In this document: piece by piece, positions 5,061 to 7,989 of the stretch
Position numbering within the stretch: the first letter of the stretch is position 1
How the letters are laid out: every line of letters starts with the position of its first letter
NCBI GenBank assembly: GCA_022718015.1
Contig: JAIHZV010000045.1
Coordinates: forward strand, 1-7,989
Source of the DNA: Phascolarctobacterium sp.
Lineage (GTDB): Bacteria > Bacillota > Negativicutes > Acidaminococcales > Acidaminococcaceae
Reading direction: 5' to 3'
DNA length: 7,989 nt
Made by a program: the position numbers and the translations under genes
Notes under the pieces: generated by a model
Seen by the model: only the letters and a program-made list of their open reading frames with translations
Told to the model about the DNA's origin: nothing
The model's database searches: none

Positions 5061-6116
5061 TTACAAAGCAAAATGCGATTCCACAATTCTATCAAGCTGC
5101 TGCTTAAGCTCGCCAAACTCTCTATTCAAATCCAGCGTTTTTACAGATATCTGATTTCCATGCATTTGATATACATTATCAGGCTGAAGCTCCTCATCAG
5201 TTTTTGCATAAAGCAGCATACCAGAAACCTGATTCTTGTTGCCACTAAAGCTATACGCATAATTTTTTACATAGGTAAAAATCTGATACAAATTATGTGA
5301 AATTAAGCTCCGTTTAGAAAAATTCACCTGCATTGTATGACCATAATACTTGGCATCAATAATAAGCACAGTGTTCCCCTTCCGCAAGGTTATATCACTT
5401 TGCATTTTTGGCAGCATATTGCTTACGCCATCATCCAATCCCCATGGAATCTGTGCTGCGCTAACTGAAAGGCTGGCGTAATGCTTTTTATAATACTCTA
5501 AAAAAAATTTCTCGTACAAATGACACATTCTCTGCTCATCTATCCAAGAACGTAATCTATAAGCGCCATCATCCGTCGTAAGTAATAAGCCTTCAATGAT
5601 GAGCTGACAGATTCCCAGTAACAATTGATAGTTGCGATTGTTACGCTGAAAGCGCAAATTAGACCACTTGATTGACTTTATTTCCAGAAGTGCAACGTTA
5701 TTGAAAAACAAAAGCTCTCTACGCAACTCGTTTTTATGCGTTTCCTTCACATCAGCAACTCTTAACAGCAGCACGATTGTGGTTTTTATAATTTGATTCA
5801 GCAAATTATTTTCTGAAAGCAAATCATAATCGCAGGACAAACTCTGCTTACGCATCAGCTTATTTTTAATACTGCCTGTAATATTAATTTTCCCGCGTAA
5901 CAGCATTAGGTTTTCCTGATGATTGACGTACTCTCTGTACAATCCCTGTTTGAGCTGCAAAGCTACGCCTTTAGCCAAAATTGCTGCTAAAAGATTATGC
6001 ACATTGTCAAACTTTTCTACAGCAATTTCCTTGTAGCTTTCCTGCTGAAGACCTTGATAGGCATACGCAAGCATATAATAAATATTTTTGATGAAGATAC
6101 TTTTATCTTTAATCAT
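5061..6116 (-). CDS. mcrC: McrC-like PD-(D/E)XK nuclease subunit of a McrBC restriction system
   Basis: The 351-residue protein is close to the roughly 348 residues of E. coli McrC. The N-terminal half has the family's look (IKNIYYMLAYAYQ at 9-21, LLRGKINITGSI at 72-83). The C-terminal nuclease core shows the catalytic triad of the PD-(D/E)XK fold: D241 in MQSDITL, then D254 and K256 in LIIDAKYY. McrC supplies DNA cleavage when recruited by the McrB GTPase ring to modified DNA. Its ATG at 6116 overlaps the mcrB stop by 8 nt (ATGATTAA) and its own SD is weak, so translation is probably coupled to mcrB. The operon's terminator is at 4899-4950. Sequence here is visibly AT-richer than ileS, consistent with horizontal acquisition. 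The gene appears intact. Confidence 0.9.
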   Translation of the reverse strand: MIKDKSIFIKNIYYMLAYAYQGLQQESYKEIAVEKFDNVHNLLAAILAKGVALQLKQGLYREYVNHQENLMLLRGKINITGSIKNKLMRKQSLSCDYDLLSENNLLNQIIKTTIVLLLRVADVKETHKNELRRELLFFNNVALLEIKSIKWSNLRFQRNNRNYQLLLGICQLIIEGLLLTTDDGAYRLRSWIDEQRMCHLYEKFFLEYYKKHYASLSVSAAQIPWGLDDGVSNMLPKMQSDITLRKGNTVLIIDAKYYGHTMQVNFSKRSLISHNLYQIFTYVKNYAYSFSGNKNQVSGMLLYAKTDEELQPDNVYQMHGNQISVKTLDLNREFGELKQQLDRIVESHFAL

Positions 6117-7989
6117 TTAAAGCACCATGCAGCTTTTCACTCCAAGGAGCAACCTTTTCCGTAAGATTATCAAACCAATACTCACTTAGCATCGGTAAAA
6201 TATCATACTCCACTATATCCTCCAGCACTTCTTGCGTACATTCATCTGCCTGCAAGCCACAAAAATAGCTATGTCCAATACAAAAGCCTTTTCCCAAGGA
6301 TGGATCATCAGCTATTTCAGCATTAAGCTCTTGAATGCATTCAATTAAAGCATTAAATTTTTCACTGGCAAGTTTCTCCTGATACGCTTTAAAGCCACTC
6401 GTCTCAAATCCTGGCTCCATGTCAAAAAAGCTGAAGCGTCTTCGTAATGCATAGTCAATCATTGCCAGACTTCTATCAGCAGTGTTCATCATACCAATGA
6501 TATAAATATTCTTGGGCACAGAAAAGTTCAAGCTTTGATATGCCAGCTTTGAAGAAGTACCACGATAATCTTTTTCAATCAAAAGCAACAGCTCACCAAA
6601 AACTTTACTCATATTGCCACGATTAATTTCGTCAATAATGAAGAAATAGTCTTGCTCAGGATTATTTTCTGCCTTTTTGCAAAAACGATAAAAAACACCA
6701 TACTGCATTGCAAAACCACCATTTTCAGTTGGCTTATATCCCATTATAAAATCTTCATAGGAATAATTTTGATGAAACTGTGTAAACTCAATGCGCTCTT
6801 TATCTTTTTCGCCCATCATGGCATACGCTAATCTTTTAGCAGCAAAGGTTTTTCCCACGCCAGGCGCACCTTGAAGAATAATATTCTTTTTCCTCTTGAG
6901 GACATTGAGCAAACGATTATATTTCGTCTCGGTCATATAAACTTCTGCAAGGAAATCGTCTTTGGAATACACTTTGTTGACAGGCTTACTATTATCTGAT
7001 GGATTTTCTTCACTTATTAAATCCATTACACCAATATACTCATCCTTAGTAAGTTTAAATAAGCTACCTAATGGATTTTTTAAATATTCCATTTTAGATA
7101 ATTCATCATCAGATTTTAAAACAGAATACTCTATAGGAACATCTAAGTTCTCAGTTTTTTCAACAAGAATGCTCTTGCCATCCTTCTTATCTGCTATTTT
7201 ACAAATACATACTATCTGCTTGACCGGATTGGACTCATAGCCAATAACAACATCGCCTACTTTGGCATCCTCAAAATTTTTGAAAATACGTCTTTTATTA
7301 CCGGAGCTGTTATAAAAAGTCCACTCAACCTTTTCGCCAATATGAATATTAGAAAAGCTCCAAACCCTAGGATTGGCATTTAACCACCAATATTGTGTAG
7401 CTGTATGTGTAGTTACATCAGAATCAACATCAGGAACAGAAGTGATTTTTTGCTGTTGTTCTTCTTGTTCTAATTCTTGTGTTTCATTTTCCTTTTTACT
7501 GACTGCCTTTGCAAAACCCATCTGTTGTAATGCCTTTGTAAGACTATTGCGTGTTTCCATGCCTGTTTTATATCCATGCGCCACTGGAATATAATCAATA
7601 TGTAAATGCGGTGTTGCTTCATCCAGGTGCATGACACAATTGAACAGATACAAATTCGGATTACGTTCTTGAAAGGTTTTTGCATACTGCTCCAGTATTT
7701 CAATGGCTAACTTTGCTTCCTCTGTAAGATTACCGTTTTCATCCACCACAGGCGTATCTTCCTTTTTCCCTATCTGAACGATATTTTCATAGAACGTCTT
7801 TTCCTTATTACCTGAATTTTCTATCTCCTTCAGATAATTATCTTTTCTCCTGTCCTTACGCTTTTGCGCTGCATTATAATCCTGAAGTGCCTGTCCAAAA
7901 CATTTATCATACGCTTGTTCCAAAGATTCCTGCATATAAATTCGGTTCCAAGATGTCCTTTCGGGTACCACATTTTTGCTGATAAAATC
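6109..7989 (-). CDS. mcrB: Relaxase fragment-EVE-McrB fusion: GTPase subunit of a McrBC-type restriction system (5' end beyond window)
   Basis: The frame is open from the right edge to the stop at 6109. Residue numbers below count from the GTG at 7971, but the real start is probably outside. Residues about 1-164 match a MobV/Pre relaxase: HLDEATPHLH at 115-124 is the H-x-D-E-x-x-P-H-x-H metal-binding motif, and RNSLTKALQQMGF and KKENET follow as in those relaxases. An acidic, Gln-rich linker (164-192) leads to an EVE/PUA-like domain (about 193-320, starting YWWLNANPRVWSF), thought to read modified bases. The AAA+ McrB GTPase follows: Walker A GAPGVGKT (368-375), Walker B FIIDEINR (444-451), the McrB NTAD motif (496-499) and DYALRRRF (506-513). 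EVE would replace the DNA-recognition domain of E. coli McrB. The 8-nt overlap with mcrC marks a two-gene operon. Whether the relaxase part is translated as one protein, or the EVE-McrB part starts internally (for example Met151), is unresolved. Confidence 0.88.
   Translation of the reverse strand, partial: DFISKNVVPERTSWNRIYMQESLEQAYDKCFGQALQDYNAAQKRKDRRKDNYLKEIENSGNKEKTFYENIVQIGKKEDTPVVDENGNLTEEAKLAIEILEQYAKTFQERNPNLYLFNCVMHLDEATPHLHIDYIPVAHGYKTGMETRNSLTKALQQMGFAKAVSKKENETQELEQEEQQQKITSVPDVDSDVTTHTATQYWWLNANPRVWSFSNIHIGEKVEWTFYNSSGNKRRIFKNFEDAKVGDVVIGYESNPVKQIVCICKIADKKDGKSILVEKTENLDVPIEYSVLKSDDELSKMEYLKNPLGSLFKLTKDEYIGVMDLISEENPSDNSKPVNKVYSKDDFLAEVYMTETKYNRLLNVLKRKKNIILQGAPGVGKTFAAKRLAYAMMGEKDKERIEFTQFHQNYSYEDFIMGYKPTENGGFAMQYGVFYRFCKKAENNPEQDYFFIIDEINRGNMSKVFGELLLLIEKDYRGTSSKLAYQSLNFSVPKNIYIIGMMNTADRSLAMIDYALRRRFSFFDMEPGFETSGFKAYQEKLASEKFNALIECIQELNAEIADDPSLGKGFCIGHSYFCGLQADECTQEVLEDIVEYDILPMLSEYWFDNLTEKVAPWSEKLHGALND
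7480..7989 (-). other. MobV/Pre-type plasmid relaxase segment fused to the McrB gene
   Basis: This part of the reading frame encodes the relaxase portion up to KKENET. It contains the three-His/acidic motif HLDEATPHLH, preceded by a basic helical region (AAQKRKDRRKDNY). Complete relaxases of this kind continue well past this point, whereas here an EVE-McrB sequence follows instead. Motif I of the relaxase, with the catalytic residue, should lie upstream beyond the window. It is evidence that the island was part of, or recombined with, a mobilisable plasmid or integrative element. Confidence 0.7.

Noticed and set aside
1..7989. CRISPR arrays, tRNA or rRNA genes and insertion sequences.
   Set aside because: No regularly spaced repeats, no tRNA cloverleaf or rRNA sequence and no transposase were recognised on either strand.

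Overview
The window looks like a chromosomal segment of a low- to mid-GC Firmicute. It is most likely one of the Negativicutes (Phascolarctobacterium or Acidaminococcus-like). That placement rests on the look of the IleS protein, a T-box leader and Firmicute-style promoters and Shine-Dalgarno (SD) sites; it is an impression, not a database result. All protein genes supported here lie on the minus strand, so the window reads biologically from right to left.

Right third (about 4.9-8.0 kb): a visibly AT-rich, accessory-looking island carries a two-gene McrBC-type restriction module. The first gene runs off the right edge. It is a chimera with a piece of a MobV/Pre-type plasmid relaxase, then an EVE (PUA-like) modified-base reader, then the McrB AAA+ GTPase. 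Its stop overlaps the start of mcrC (PD-(D/E)XK nuclease) by 8 nt. A perfect 17-bp-arm hairpin follows mcrC and probably terminates the operon.

Middle (about 4.6-4.9 kb): a compact locus that looks like an unannotated type I toxin-antitoxin module. It has a 28-residue hydrophobic holin-like toxin peptide with a strong SD and promoter on the minus strand. A convergent small RNA of about 90 nt has its own promoter on the plus strand. The two transcripts share one bidirectional terminator. Short repeats would let the small RNA, and the toxin mRNA's own 3' end, pair with the toxin SD. The layout matches the par (pAD1) and txpA/ratA type of system.

Left-centre (about 1.3-4.5 kb): ileS, isoleucyl-tRNA synthetase, controlled by a full T-box leader with promoter, ATC specifier, T-box sequence and terminator. 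Its stop codon lies in an unexplained nested inverted-repeat element, followed by a clear intrinsic terminator.

Left edge (1 to about 1.1 kb): a CNNM/CBS-domain membrane protein of the hemolysin C/CorC family, cut off at its C-terminal end by the window. It has a recognisable promoter, but its SD is separated from the apparent TTG start by a hairpin, which suggests a structurally bridged ribosome binding site.

The best candidates for something undescribed are the type I toxin-antitoxin locus, the relaxase-EVE-McrB chimera, and the nested palindrome overlapping the ileS stop.
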